A DNA stretch of 64,000 nt from Entoloma clypeatum (lineage: Eukaryota > Basidiomycota > Agaricomycetes > Agaricales > Entolomataceae): contig OY751485.1 in NCBI GenBank assembly GCA_963565915.1, positions 1,116,001 through 1,180,000 on the forward strand, written 5' to 3'. Numbering within the stretch: position 1 is the first letter of the stretch; each line of letters opens with the position of its first letter. Under the pieces are notes generated by a model. It did no database searches, was not told the DNA's origin, and worked only from the letters and a program-made list of their open reading frames with translations. Both the position numbers and the translations under genes were made by a program. Of the stretch, positions 40,157 to 52,492 are shown piece after piece.

Positions 40157-42802
40157 ATGACTTCCCGCCCACCACACGCCGGCCATAGGCGGTTGATCAT
40201 AGCGATTGATATCGGAACAACTTTTAGCGGTGTTTCATACAGGTTAAGAAATCTTCACTGAAAGCTAGACTCGGACCATCTCACATATTGTGTTCTAGCC
40301 TCCTCGAACCAGGTCAGGTGCCAGGAATTGAAGGAGTTACAAGGTGAAAATTCTCCCCTTTGAGGATAGTGTGACTTAGGGATGCATCTTCATAGATTCC
40401 CTGCCCAAGAGCGCGTTGGCGGTGATTCGAAAATTCCCAGCATCCTTTACTACGACAAACAAGGAAATGTCCGTGCTATTGGCGCAGAGGCCACGAAAGA
40501 AGGGATAGAGCAATTGGTTGAGGAACAAGGTTGGATGCGAGCAGAGTGGTATTTGACCTTTAATCCATCGTGAATTCTGAATTACAAGTTACTCTCAAGG
40601 TTTAAACTTCACCTACGCCCCAGCCATATGATCCTCTCAGAGAACATCCCGATCCTACCAGGAGATAAGAGTGCCGTGGACGTATTCGCCGACTTCTTCA
40701 AATATCTATATCGATGTTCGCTAACATATATAAGCGAAACGCACAGCAATGGAGATAATCTGTTAAGGTCCATCAATGGGTATACTGAATTTGTGATAAC
40801 GCATCCGAATGGCTGGGAAGGGTTACAGCAGTCCCATTTGCGAAAGGCGGCTGTGCGAGGAGGTCTTGTCACGGACTTCCATGATCCAAGCATCCATTTC
40901 GTCACTGAAGGCGAAGCCGCCCTCCACTTTTGCATACGGAACCACCTCACAACCGAGGCATTGAAAGTAATCATCATTTATTGGAGATTGCTACTAGTCA
41001 TTAATGCCATTTCATAGAAAGATGGGGGCGTAATAGTTGTCGATGCTGGGGGCGGTACTGTGGACTTGAGCGCGTATACCCATTTCACGACCGCTCACGG
41101 CAAATGTTCATTCGAGGAAATAACAGTCCCAAAGTGCAAGCACCTTTAGGCTGATCATTTACGTCTATATCATCGCTTATATTGTCATTTTTCAGGCCTC
41201 TTCAAAGGGTCCATCTTCGTGACCAGAAATGCTCATCACTATCTGCAAAGTGAGTGTCATTGCTTGATGGTTTATATGCCCAGCCTATTTTCAACCCAAA
41301 AGAGAAACTTCATAACTCTTCTTTCTCCGACGATATCACTCACATCCTCCGATGCTTCGATCAAACGACGAAACTGAGTTTCCGAGATATTCAAGAACCT
41401 CAATATATCAAGTTCGGTCGAATTCGTGACCAAGACGACAATTTGGGCATCCGCAGTGGTCAATTGCGAATATCTGGGTATCAACTTTAACATGACAAAC
41501 TTGATATGATGTCCTGATCCCCATGTTCAATGCATTCACAGCCGAGACCTCGCATCCTTCTTTGAACCCTGTATAAGGGATATCATTAAGGCGATCAAGG
41601 ACCAGTCTGAAGATGCAACGGAACTTATCCATGTATGTTTACAAGACATTTTCCCATGTTATCCAATCTGATTGTCAAAGTCCATTTTCCTCGTCGGAGG
41701 CTTTGCCGCAAGCGACTGGCTCTTTAGTCAACTCAAGATCGCTTTTGAACCTCTCGGAATTGATGTTTGCCGTCCCGACACCCACCTGTAAGCATGTCAA
41801 TCTAACGTTATGTGCCCCGCTCATTCCCAGCAAAAACGATTAGCAATAAAATCGTAGCAGATGGAGCTGTATCCTATTATCTAGATCATTTTGTTACGGT
41901 TCGCGTGGCAAGGCACACCTACGGGACTCCGTGCTATATGTTATACGATTCCACCAATCCGGAACACTTGCTCAGGTCCTCTTCTGTTTTCGTCGATGCC
42001 GATGGAGAAAAGTATCTTCCCAATTTGTTCAGCCCAATACTGATAAGGGTGACTTTGTTGAATCTCATTGGTCATAGTAGCTTACTTCTACTTCCATCGC
42101 AGGGAACACAGGTCAAGGAAGTCACTGAATTCCGAGAAAGTTTCTTCCGTAAGGCAGAGACACTCGACTCCTTGCAAAATCCCATGCTTGATAGCATCAT
42201 TCGTTATCGAGGGCATTCGGAACCTCGATGGACCGATGTTGAAAGTGGTTCGTCAATTTTCCCCGACGAAGCGCAAACTCAAATCAGATCTTCCATAGAC
42301 ATGTTCACAGTGTTATGTACCGTTTATTCTGATATTTCTCGCATACGAGAAACTCTAAGGCCCAAACGGAATAACGACGGTAAACAATATTATGAACTCC
42401 AGTATGACATCGTCTTGTTATTTGGTTTGACGGAGTTGAAAGTACAAGTATGCTGGCGATATAAAGTAGGTCGTCTCACAAAAAGTCAGCTTCGTCGCTA
42501 ATCAAATATAGGGCAAGGAACAGAGGTACCCAGTTGGTTCCCTCCCGATGACAAGAATTCCTGACGTTTCATTTCGGGATATGGCGCTAGGAGTCCGGCC
42601 AAGGTTGTATATCAAAATGATCCATTCAACGAACTCGACACCATCAGGATATGACTCGGATGGAATGAACGAATTGCGTGGCGAAGAAACGCCAAAGCTC
42701 AGTAGGCGATTCGAAGGCGAGATATTTATGGTAGGGGTCCTCCCTTGCCGGCCTGGTAACATCACTATGCCCGATAATATTACGATTCTTATTCGAGCCT
42801 GA
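40157..42802 (+). CDS. HSPA12-like Hsp70-family ATPase
   Basis: Twelve exons give 684 residues in one frame: 40157-40242, 40299-40343, 40396-40548, 40600-40966, 41018-41135, 41196-41249, 41303-41477, 41542-41632, 41681-41787, 41844-42048, 42103-42465, 42512-42802. The actin/Hsp70 ATPase fold is shown by the phosphate-1 loop IIAIDIGTTFSGVSY, the phosphate-2 loop IVVDAGGGTVDLS and the adenosine motif IFLVGGFAASDWLF. TEGEAALHFCIRN and ADGAVSYYLDHF are typical of the large fungal HSPA12-like family. Predicted cytosolic, ATP-binding; no J-protein-type substrate domain is obvious, and client and role are unknown. Intron 5 starts with GC (GCAAGC), a GC-AG intron. Intron sizes are 46-64 nt. Confidence 0.9.
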
Positions 42803-42936
42803 CGTTGTTCTGCAAACATGCCCTGATGCTCAGTTCGTGCAAAGAGTGGTAGACGAATAATTATCAAACTAAGAACGTGGACCTCCAGCCTCCCCGTCGC
42901 CGGGACCACGCCAACTACCTCACAGACCTTCAACAA

Positions 42937-45391
42937 TCATTCGAACGAATTATACCCTGTTTCTTCGCGCAGTGTAGTTCGAAGAATCACTTGAGGTTTT
43001 ATCACGGTTTCTCCGATGACGGACTTCAAACCCATGCCCGTGGTGCACACCACGTACTGCACATCCTCGAGATCCTCTCCGTCGTATGCATTTTCCATGA
43101 TCTCCGGCTCGAAACGCTCGTTGGGATATATGACTATATTTTCCCAATCCTCGCCGACTGCCAAGTTCAATCGCAGTGCCAACTTGACGATCTGGGTCAA
43201 TCGCTCACGGAACGAGGCGAACGTTTCTTGTGCTGCGGATTGAGAATCGTACCAACCCGCCACAATGAGAGCGTCCACAAGATTGGCTTGGAGGAAACCT
43301 CTCATTGAGGTATGCAATTCATTGTCCAATGGCTGCTTGATTTGCGCCTGAGTCACCGCTCGCCATTTCGAAGCGATTTTGGATCCTACATCGGTTGTTA
43401 TTCAGACAAGAGTTTCTCTATCAATCTATCAAGAACGTACCTGATTCCTGAATCCTTGAATAGATGGTAGCCAAAAACTCGCCGTATTCCCAATGACCAG
43501 GATACCAGGACGTGATGATTCTCGCACAGCACCTGACGAGACAGCCTTGCAGACCAAATTGTATCGGTAACGGATTGAAGTCTGGTTCGGTCTGATTTGA
43601 CGTCGCGCCTAATGCGAGGACCATCGGTCGCCCCATTGTCAAAATTGCTCTTTCAATCACGCCCTTCGTTCGATGTGCCGGCAAGGCTTTAGCGCCCGTG
43701 AAGGTCAGGGAATCCGCCATATGCGCAGCCGTTTGGAAGATCTCCAGATTTAACTTCTTGACCAACGCCATGACATCCATGTCCTCTCTCAACGTTCGCT
43801 CTAGTGGTGGCGATGCTTGGGCCAGTCGTGGGCGACGGATGCTCTCTGACTGGCGCCGTATCTGATCAAGGAGCATTCGGTTTTGACGCTCGAATCTCTC
43901 GAGTTGTCGTTGATTTGGTTGCTTCGTCATATCCGCCTGAGCCTTCAAGTCCTGAATTTGCTGCTCCAATGTTCGACGCTCTTCAGCTTGACGCCGCGTT
44001 TGGTTCTGGATCTCTTCGTTCTGACGTATGGCTGATTCGAGGGCAGCTTGTATCTGGGTGGTCACCGTCGCATAGTTCTCCTGGACCTCCTGCAGCTGTG
44101 CCTCCTTCGTGTAGTTCTCGTTGATGTGATGGGCAACGTGTCCTTCCAATTCACGGTGTCTCTGCATCGCCCCCTCCAACCCTGCCAAAAGATCGGCTTT
44201 GTCGGCCTCGAGAAGCTTGAGAGTCTGCTGAAGTGCTTCAATCTCGTGTGAAGACTGCGCGCGATCCTCCTTCAATTGTGTCAGCGTCGTCGCCTTGTCG
44301 TTCTCCAACCCCTCAATTTTGAGCGATTGCTCATGGCGGTAGTTTTCCAATGCGTGGAAGCGCTCGCGAACCTCCTCCAGCTCAGATTGAAGAACCTTTT
44401 CCCTCGACTCAGCGTGGAACTTTTCGCCGGTGAGCGACTGCACGGTATCTTCCAGAAACTCTACTCGTTCAAGCAACCGGTGATTGTGTTCACCCAGATC
44501 CTGTAGCCCAGCTTCGATGGTGTCCAGCTCCTTGAGAGCATCTTCCAGACGGCCTTCCGATTGTTGAATTTCATCGGCCTGGCGCCTATTCTCGTCCTCA
44601 AGTCCCTTCGCCCGCCCATGACTCCGTTCCAGCTCCTCCCTCATATTTGCCTCCGTTGTCCTTGCCTCTTCCATCTCTTCATCGAGTGCCCTGATAGCGG
44701 ACTCCAATGAGCTAATCTTCCCCGTCTGATGCTGGTTGGTCTCGCTGAGCTCCTCATTTCTCCGACCTGCGCCGGCAAGTTCACCCGCTACGTCTGCCAG
44801 CCGACCTTCCAACTCTCTCCTGTCGTCGTGCAAGGCAAGGATCTCCGCCTCTCTCTGCTCAATCGTGGCCCGGAGTTCGTCATGAACTGCGTCGCGCTGT
44901 TCCAGGAGTTCGTCAGAGGCAGACTCGGAGGGGGACATCACATCGACGACATCGTCTTCAGGAGGGAAAGGCACCGGCGAGCTGCCTTGTTTTTCAGACA
45001 GCTCTGGAGATGGAGAGGCGTCTTTGTGCGGAGCGACGTCAGTCCATTCTTGATCCTTCTCAGAAGGAACCTTTTCCGCACCCGCCGCTTCGCTGGATAG
45101 AATGTCTTCTGACGACGACCCTCCCGAGGCAGAAGCGTCAACTTCGGGCTGCTTTATGTTTAAAGTTGGCTCCTCCGGCGGTATCTCTGGCTCCTTCTCT
45201 ACCTCTGGCTCTTCCGTTGCTTCCGGTTTCTTTGGTGTCTCTGCCGCCTTTGTCACGGTGCTCGGCGCCTCTACGCGACTCTCTGACCTTCGTTGTAAAG
45301 CTGCCTCAGCTTTCTTCGCTTTCTCTTTTCGTTTCCGAGACGGAACCAGGAGGGCACCGACGACCGACCAGGGAGATGTGCCTTTCGACAT
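42937..45391 (-). CDS. Coiled-coil protein 2, two exons
   Basis: Exon 1 is 45391-43441 and exon 2 is 43385-42937; the 55-nt intron has GTACGT and GATGTAG ends. The product is 799 residues. After a basic start (RKRKEKAKKAE) comes an acidic Pro/Glu/Ser-rich region. A long coiled coil spans about residues 160-520 (EQREAEILALHDDRRELEGR through LEQQIQDLKAQ). The C-terminal domain (DMDVMALVKKLNLEIFQTAA to WRAVTQAQ and KPQVILRTTLRE) is shared with the genes at 37678-39967 and 63056. The frame is also open from 45430, but that extension crosses a 13-base homopolymer, so the ATG at 45391 is preferred. Function unknown; convergent with the ATPase gene, 134 bp apart. Confidence 0.8.
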
Positions 45392-45393
45392 GT

Positions 45394-45406
45394 GGGGGGG
45401 GGGGGG
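45394..45406. repeat. G13 homopolymer
   Basis: Thirteen G (C on the coding strand) just upstream of the preferred start of coiled-coil gene 2. Its length decides whether the upstream ATG at 45430 is in frame. Confidence 0.9.
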
Positions 45407-45409
45407 ATA

Positions 45410-46080
45410 ATAGATTTGAACCGCGTGCAATCCAGCTTTTTGGCCTTCGTTTTCGTGTTCGCATGCCTACATCGTGGTCAGAGTGGTGTTGAAACGTGTG
45501 ATGTACATGTGGTGATTGATCTCCGTATAATCGTGCGGTTGATGCGCGGCTGAAGGGGTGAACGCGACGGGCTTGACCTTCAAACGTATTTTACATTCAG
45601 CCGGAGGTGATGGCACCAGGAAAACCTACATCGAGTTCATAAAACAGTCATGAGGATTGCGTGGTGATACTCGCTGGTAATTAATTTCACTTGGGGCCTG
45701 CCGCAGACTGGTAAGACAGGGCGGTTTGGGGACAGTTTGGTCGCTGATCTTTCTCGTCCGAGTCCGTTGAACCGCCAGGGCGAAGTTTATACCTATTACC
45801 AGGCTAAGAAGTTTGACCTCTGTGGTCGAGATCCTACACTGCAATTGGAACCTATATTAAAAGATTAGTGATAATCAGGTTTGCTAGATGCTTGAGGGTG
45901 ATGCGTTCATCTAGTGTCGGGTTTTGGAATCGAGTGGCCTGGTAGTGGCGAACTTTACGCGTTCGCGTCTACCACGTGATCGAGGATCACACTCGCAATT
46001 TGATTGTGACGGGTCAACATTTGTTCTTTGGAATCCCTCAATACCAAAACAATCAAACCCGTGGTTTAGAAGTAAAGGAT
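45410..46080. other. Intergenic between divergent genes
   Basis: About 670 bp between the starts of coiled-coil gene 2 and REX4. No convincing frame. Likely holds both promoters. Confidence 0.6.
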
Positions 46081-47449
46081 ATGACGAAAAAGCCTGGAGA
46101 AGGTAGCAAATCGGCCGGGACGACATCCGCCTCTGCGAATTGGCTAGCACTACAAAAGGTCTGTTTCACTGGTCGGTGGAGATTCTCTTTTTCTTTGACC
46201 TCCGAACATACTTTTCCAGACACTAGTCAAAAAGCCCACCCGAAAAATCGGATCTCACATAGGGAACCCTCGAAAACGACGTAAAGTGGAACACGCCCGA
46301 TCACCTTCGCCAGTGGAGAGCCATAGCTCAAATATCTCCAAATCATCGAAACTAATACATGCAACTCATGGGAGTATCGACAAGAAAGATATCAAGAACG
46401 GAGAATCACTCACGTCATTGCGGAGGATGGTCCTCGGTGAGATGGAGTCCACGGAAAGCCAACAATTGTGAGTGCCTTACATTGTCCGGGTCTAGAAAAC
46501 GAGAGGGAACATCTGATTGACTCTGAAATTCTAGGCCCGGCAAATACCTAGCTCTTGACTGCGAAATGGTTGGCGTTGGGATCGACGGAGCGGAATCATC
46601 GTTGGCTCGTGTCAGTCTTGTGAATTTTCACGGCGTTGTTCAAATGGACGAGTTTGTGCGTCAACGAGAGCGGGTGGTGGACTATCGGACGCAGTACAGT
46701 GGGATAAGAGACTCCGATATGATAAAAGGTATGTTTCCCGCCATGACGAAATTGTCCCTTCGAGCCTCACTTCGTCTCCGCGTGTAGCAAAGCCATTCGA
46801 TGATGTTCAGAAAAGGGTGGCGGAATTATTGAATGATCGAATATTGGTCGGACATGCTGTCTATAACGACCTCAAAGTACGTTGGGTAACGATTGGTATC
46901 TTTCTAGCTCATGCGAAGAAATCAGGCCCTTCTTCTATCTCATCCACGTCCAATGACACGCGATACACAACATCTCGCCGGAAAACATAAAGTCGTAAGA
47001 AGCAAATATGTCGCTCTGCGGAATCTTGTAAAGCAGGAACTCGAGATTGTGATTCAGGCCGGTGAACATTCAAGTGTAGGCCCTCCTTATGGCATCTTTT
47101 TTTTTGACTCATTTGGAACATCCTTGTTCAGGTGACCGATGCAAGAGCTACCATGGCGATTTATCGTCTGCACCGGAAAGACTGGGAGAAAGGTATAAAA
47201 CCGATGACGCAAAAGCGCAAGAGAGCTGGGGAAGGTGATGATGATATTGCACACGATGAATTCAGATCCAGGAAGGCAACGGAATTTCCTGGAGGTGGTC
47301 GAAAGGGTATCAGCTCCGGTTTGTCAACTGTGGTTCGGAGACACGGCAGTGACGGGAAAGGTGTTTCATCAGGAGGAGAAGAGAAGAAGAAATGGTGGAA
47401 AGAGCTTGCGGGAAGTTCCAAAGGTTCCATCAAGGCTCGATCAAGCTGA
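46081..47449 (+). CDS. REX4: RNA exonuclease 4 (REX4, DEDDh)
   Basis: Six exons (46081-46158, 46220-46467, 46535-46728, 46788-46876, 46926-47075, 47132-47449) give 358 residues in frame. The N-terminus (NWLALQK, then a Lys/Arg-rich [18 protein letters not shown]) is typical of REX4 and suggests nucleolar location. The DEDDh 3'-5' exonuclease motifs are complete: Exo [13 protein letters not shown], Exo [21 protein letters not shown] and Exo [20 protein letters not shown]. The C-terminal tail is Lys/Gly-rich. In yeast Rex4 acts in ribosomal RNA processing. The intron before ALLLSHP was placed so that the Exo II block is continuous; an earlier AG would give a 31-nt intron and break it. Confidence 0.93.
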
Positions 47450-48353
47450 ATCCTCTGCCCATCTCAGTGGATAATGGATGGGTATCTCCGCCAATTAGAA
47501 ACGTCGATCATCATCATTTCAGCACGCAGCTGGATGCTACAATCGACTTTGTATACCACATGAAATTCGCATGGCCCTCTTCGTCGCTGTACCTCTCCCA
47601 GTCAAGTCTTCCTATATACGCCATAAACCCTGCAGCACCTCTGTCCCAGGTCAATGCCATAGACCATGAGGTTGGGCAGTGTTATCATAATCGCACGTGG
47701 CACTACGCATGGGAAGGAAATGAAATTCACCGTTGGCGAGTTCATGAGTTTCATGAACTGCATTACGACACCCGCCCGCCAAAAGTGACTGCTATCTAGG
47801 ACTCTTCAGACACGAGCCCCGCGCCTCTTGCGAATTACGTCGTTGTGAGTGAGCCTGAGGTGTGCCATGTCAATGACGAGCCTCGAGCTTGATGACTGGA
47901 AAGACGACTCCAAGGGTGGTCGGGCCAGTTCGTCCTCTGTGGGTTCTAGTCCTAGTCGTCCATTCCCCGCGGGTGAACGTCGTTGCTTCCTTCGAAAGAC
48001 ACGTAAGGGGAGACATGCCAGCTGACGAGGGAATGGAAGATGTGTGCTCTATTAATGCGAACCTTCGAGTTGGAAGTGGATGATTTCAAGCGGACCAGTC
48101 CTCTTCGGTATCCAGTATACTGATGGTTAGTTGGTTTCTCGCATCCTTGCCTTGCCGAGGGGCGGTTTCCAGGACACTGATGATGGTTTTTGCAGATACA
48201 GCGTTCTTCTCCTGAGGACAGCGCCTTCTTTGGATGACACTTCATCAGACGCGTGCAGGGATCCCGGAATTCTAGAAGTCTCAAGACCAAGTATATATGA
48301 GCAGTGTCTCGTCGTACATCCTCATAGGACGCCCAACCTATTATCCTTCTGCA
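47450..48353. other. Intergenic region upstream of secreted-protein gene
   Basis: No recognised gene. A 135-codon frame (47392-47799) overlaps the REX4 end and looks incidental. A TATATAT at about 48291-48297 lies 60 bp before the next ATG and is a likely core promoter. Confidence 0.55.
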
Positions 48354-49295
48354 ATGAAAGTTATCAACCTTTTCTTCATACTCGCAACGTTCCTCTCTGT
48401 GGCCGCTTTGCAGGCTGCAGATCCTCCCCCACTTCCGTCATACCTGCAGAGCGCCAACACTTTCTATCGCGCTGTCACCGGCCAGGAAGTCGACCAGGTG
48501 GCGAGCATCTACCAGATAGGAAAATCGCCGACAAAGTACAGTTCCACCCCAGGTGATTTCTCCTATTCTGGTGCCTTATACGTTTTCAAGGTAGATGATC
48601 CTCATATACCCCATTGTCGCCGCTCTACTCACTGGAAAAATTTTAATTCAGGATATCGATCAGGCGAAGCAATGGGGAACTTGTCGAGCCAAAATACAAC
48701 AGGACCCGAAGAAAAAGTTTTGGTATCTGGTAGAACTTGGATACACGCCCAATTCACGTCTCAAAACATTTTAGTTATGTATCACCCGCTGAATCAGCCT
48801 GCCTTTGTAAACCCCCGTAATCCATTCTGACGCAATTTGACGTAAGTATCGAACATATCCCGATGGATAGATTTACAGATGAGTTTTCATAGCTTCAAGG
48901 AACCGACGCCTCAGTGGAAGCAGGTGGGTGCTCCTGTGACGTTATTGGATTATATGCTTATGGCTTTATATCTTTGATGCGCCTTGTTGACTGTCTATTC
49001 AGTTTGTCCTTGACAACTACAAGAAACAAGGCCCTCTTTACGATATTATCGAAGGTCCAATCTCTGTTGGCAGTCAGTCTTGAGATGACTTTGTCATGTA
49101 TTGAAATTGACGTACTAATTATTGATAAAACTAGGTGGAGATAGATTGCAAGCATATGTGACTGATGGTCATATGGTGTGGCAGGGGGCGTTCGTTGGCC
49201 AGGATGCGCTGCATACTTTGATCGTGAAGGCGGTCACCAAGTACGACGATAAAGGTCCCGTCAAGGAGTGTTGTAACAATTGTAATATTCAGTAG
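48354..49295 (+). CDS. Small secreted protein, family not assigned
   Basis: The start MKVINLFFILATFLSVAA is a clear signal peptide with a hydrophobic core, followed by a mature N-terminus near residue 20-22. Exon 1 is 48354-48590, intron 48591-48651, exon 2 from 48652. Later exons are about 48879-48923, 49003-49072 and 49135-49295. The exon between about 48770 and 48830 cannot be placed with confidence, because stops occur in each frame there. The C-terminus ends in a short Cys cluster (ECCNNC). The pattern FYRAVTG, STPGDF, GALYVF, then LYDIIEGPISVG recalls proteins with an ADP-ribosyltransferase-like fold (DUF3990-like), but this is a weak, memory-based likeness. It could equally be an unrelated secreted effector-like protein. 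Confidence 0.6.
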
Positions 49296-49479
49296 ATTGG
49301 TAGGTATGGTGGATATCTTTGGGATGGTTTGTCTTTGACGAGGTAGGAATCGGAAGCGGCCCTAGGTTGTATGATCACTGTTTCAATGTACATGTGTTTT
49401 GCTATACTTATTGTATGGCCAAAATCAGACTCGATGCCTACCTCAATGAAACCGACCCCAGATCGTTCGTTCTGTCACC

Positions 49480-52400
49480 ATGCAATCGTTATTGACGACC
49501 CCAGGGAAAAACCGTACCTCTGCTCGTAGCCAGAGCGGAAGTTTGCACTACCTGTACGATGGCAGCACTTAGCTTGATCTCTTTGAACTCTGGACTGACT
49601 GAAAATACACAGCCTGGATGACGTCCGAGAAGACATCAATGCCGATCTCGAGAGGGCTCAGTCTTGCGGATTGGATAATCTTATTCAACACTTCATCTAC
49701 CTTGTCTTGGATCCTGAATCTAGTGAAAGAAAGGAGCTCGACGAGCTCCAAGATGAGATCGAAAAGTTGGAGGAGGAAGTCCACTCTCCGAAGGACGCAC
49801 CGAACGCCCCTGTAGGAGACCTCAAAGGCGACGACTCTCAAGCTCTTTTGGTGTTGCGGAGTCAGAAACGCGATCAAATCCTCAGCACCGTTTATGAGGA
49901 ATGCCTAAACGCCGTCTTGGCGACTTGTAACGATCACGTCGTTTTTGGACACTTGAAAAAATAGTAAGATACTTTCCCGACTACAGAAGGCATTCTGACT
50001 ATCCTCGGTATAGCGCCGCAGAAACCATTGAGCTAGACCGCTATGCCCCTTTCGTGAGGGCATGCAATAGCGCGCTCAGTCGCATGTCCAACCTTCATAC
50101 GAAGAACAATCTTCCGCTCCGTGATCCCTCAGCACTCGACATTCGCTTCAAACGCAACGATCCTCGATTTATCTCTCACAAGTATAAGGGAGAGGCCCCA
50201 GCCATACAACGGAAGCCTGACGTGATCATCACATCGTCAATCTCAGCTCGTGACGCGGCAGTGAAAGAGGGAAAGGATTCGAAATCAAACTTGAGCCAGA
50301 AACGCAAACGAAGGAATGAAGAGGAGGATGAAGGCGGGAGCGTGGAAGGGGATGAGGAGCAAGATGAGGAAGACGAGAATGAGGGGGGGTATAAGGACGA
50401 CGGAGAGCAGCGGAAACGTGATGCAGCGGACGAGGAAGAGGAGTATCACTTGCCACCACATCGCACCTTTGGGTGGCGGCATGTGCTCTCTTGCTCAGAG
50501 TTCAAAGCTGTGCAGAAGTCCTTTTCCTGTGCCCCGACACCATCCTACGAGGACACGAGTCGCAAGGCAACCCTTCCAGCCAAACTTCCAGACCTGCCCG
50601 CCCGCCCTTCTGAACTTCCAAATCCCACCTCAGCCCAAAGTTCGTCAGTTACGTCCTATACTGTTTCAAGTTCGGAAGACCGTCGAGAGGGGAAGAAGCG
50701 GAAGGTGGACTCCACGGACAATGCGCCCGATCCTTTGCCCGTTGCTCAGACCATGATGAAAAATCGGGAGCACTCTCGAACCAAAACAAACTCAAGCGAC
50801 ACTGCACCAAAAGCGGCAAACTACGGCGCGGCGAAATCGAAAGACGCTATCACTGCAAAGACGCAGTTTGCCTCATATGCATTAGAGATGATGTCCTATA
50901 GCATTGGTGTTCACCATGCGATCAACCTTTTCTTCGTTGGTGCGTGTCTGCGCTTCATCTTATGTCACGCTCCTCATGTCCTTGTTAGATGCGCATTTGT
51001 GGATCTTTTACTTCGACAGACAGGGCATCCTCCAATCGGATGGTATCCATCTCATCGAGGATCTTCCACGGTTTCTAGTTCTTCTCCTCACATTCCAGCG
51101 TTTCGAACTTAGGGATTGGGGAGTCATTCCGGAATTGAACCGCTTGCCGTCCTTGGTTCATGACCCCCAGCCTTGGCTTCCACCGAAAGAAAGAACACGA
51201 CCAGTTAGGACAACGACGGCGCCAGTGGTGCCTCTGTCGGAGTCGGAGTCGGACAAATTCGAGGCAAGGAGATTGATTATCGAAGAGTTCAATCTGGACC
51301 TGAAAATATGCATGGATATTACCTGGAAGTGGAATGATCCTGTCGACCCGAAGAAGACTGGTGCCACTAACAAGGAAAGGACCCTTGACGCCAACAATAA
51401 TGTCGACCCGACGAATATCACACTCAAGCCGCTTTCATTTGTATCTCACCAACCACACTCGCTCGCGGGGAGGGCAACCGCTGTAATCGACGCTTTCATA
51501 CCAGGTCTCACGCGGGACGTTGTGTGCAAGATTAGCAACCCCGAAGTACAGCGAACGAATGAAGGTGTAATCCTGCTGGACATTTACGAGAAATGCGACA
51601 GGCATGACGAGTCGATGAAGAAACACGTTCCGGAAATGCTGTTATACGGCGATCTGAAAGGCTGTCTCACCAATCGTGTCCGCAGCATGGTCGGGCTATC
51701 GGACTGGCGTGGTCACCGAACTACAAGGTTCGTGATCCTCATCAAGGCGAATTCGCTGACGACACTTGCCGGTCGAGAGTTTGTCAGGGCATGGCTTGAG
51801 ACGGTGAAATGTACGCGCACCCACAATTCTGGTATCACAACTCCTGATCATGTATAGGTCACGCGTTTCTCTGGGATCATGGCATCGCGCATGGCGACCC
51901 GAGTCTCTGGAACTTGATGTACAGTGCCGAACATGACTGCGGTGTTCTCGGGGATTACGATCTTGCAATCTTCCTGGATAAACCTCGCGTGCGAGGGACG
52001 GAGAGGACGGGAACGATCACTTTCATGGCGATCGAACTTTTGAACAAACAATATTGGAATGGGCTGATCAAACGTCAGTATCATCATGAATTGGAAGCCT
52101 TCATCTGGGTTCTTCCATTTGTTTTCCTTCGTTATCGAGACCAGGTTGCGATGCCAGACACAGTTGTTGAGAGTTGGATCACCTCAAACTATGAAACATG
52201 CCGAAAGGAGAAGTCCGACTTCTGGGGACAGCTCAGCAGTTACTGGAACCACGTTCAGGATGATTTCAAAGATGTCTGGTGGATCGCATCCGAGTTACTT
52301 CTCTGGGCATCTAAGCAAAAGGCAATACGAGAAGAAAAGCTCCTGAGAGACCAGATGAAAGCACAGGTATTGGGATTGAACCACCCCGACGTTAATGTAG

Positions 52401-52492
52401 AAGTGCCCGCTTCATTGACACGGGTCGGCTTCATCGATACGTTGATGTCCATGCAGCTGGATTACCTTGATGACCTCCAGTCCCAGAACTAG
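49480..52492 (+). CDS. FunK1-type fungal protein kinase
   Basis: Five exons (49480-49553, 49613-49963, 50014-50939, 50987-51811, 51858-52492) join in frame to 936 residues. The N-terminal half is helical (YLVLDPESSERKELDELQDE). It is followed by a basic-acidic insert (QKRKRRNEEEDEGG and a long Glu/Asp run near residue 250) and a Ser/Pro-rich linker. The kinase domain carries the catalytic loop HGDPSLWNLM and the metal-binding GVLGDYDLAIF, in place of the usual HRDxxxxN and DFG. This is the pattern of the FunK1 family expanded in mushroom-forming fungi. TGTITFMAIELL corresponds to the activation-loop end. Substrate unknown. A divergent codon run inside the acidic insert makes its exact length less certain. 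Confidence 0.9.

Noticed and set aside
45391..45430. Upstream ATG at 45430 as the start of coiled-coil gene 2
   Set aside because: The extension crosses a G13 homopolymer and has no counterpart in the paralogue.
47392..47799. 135-codon frame after REX4
   Set aside because: It overlaps the last REX4 exon in another frame and has no domain, intron or homologue in the window.
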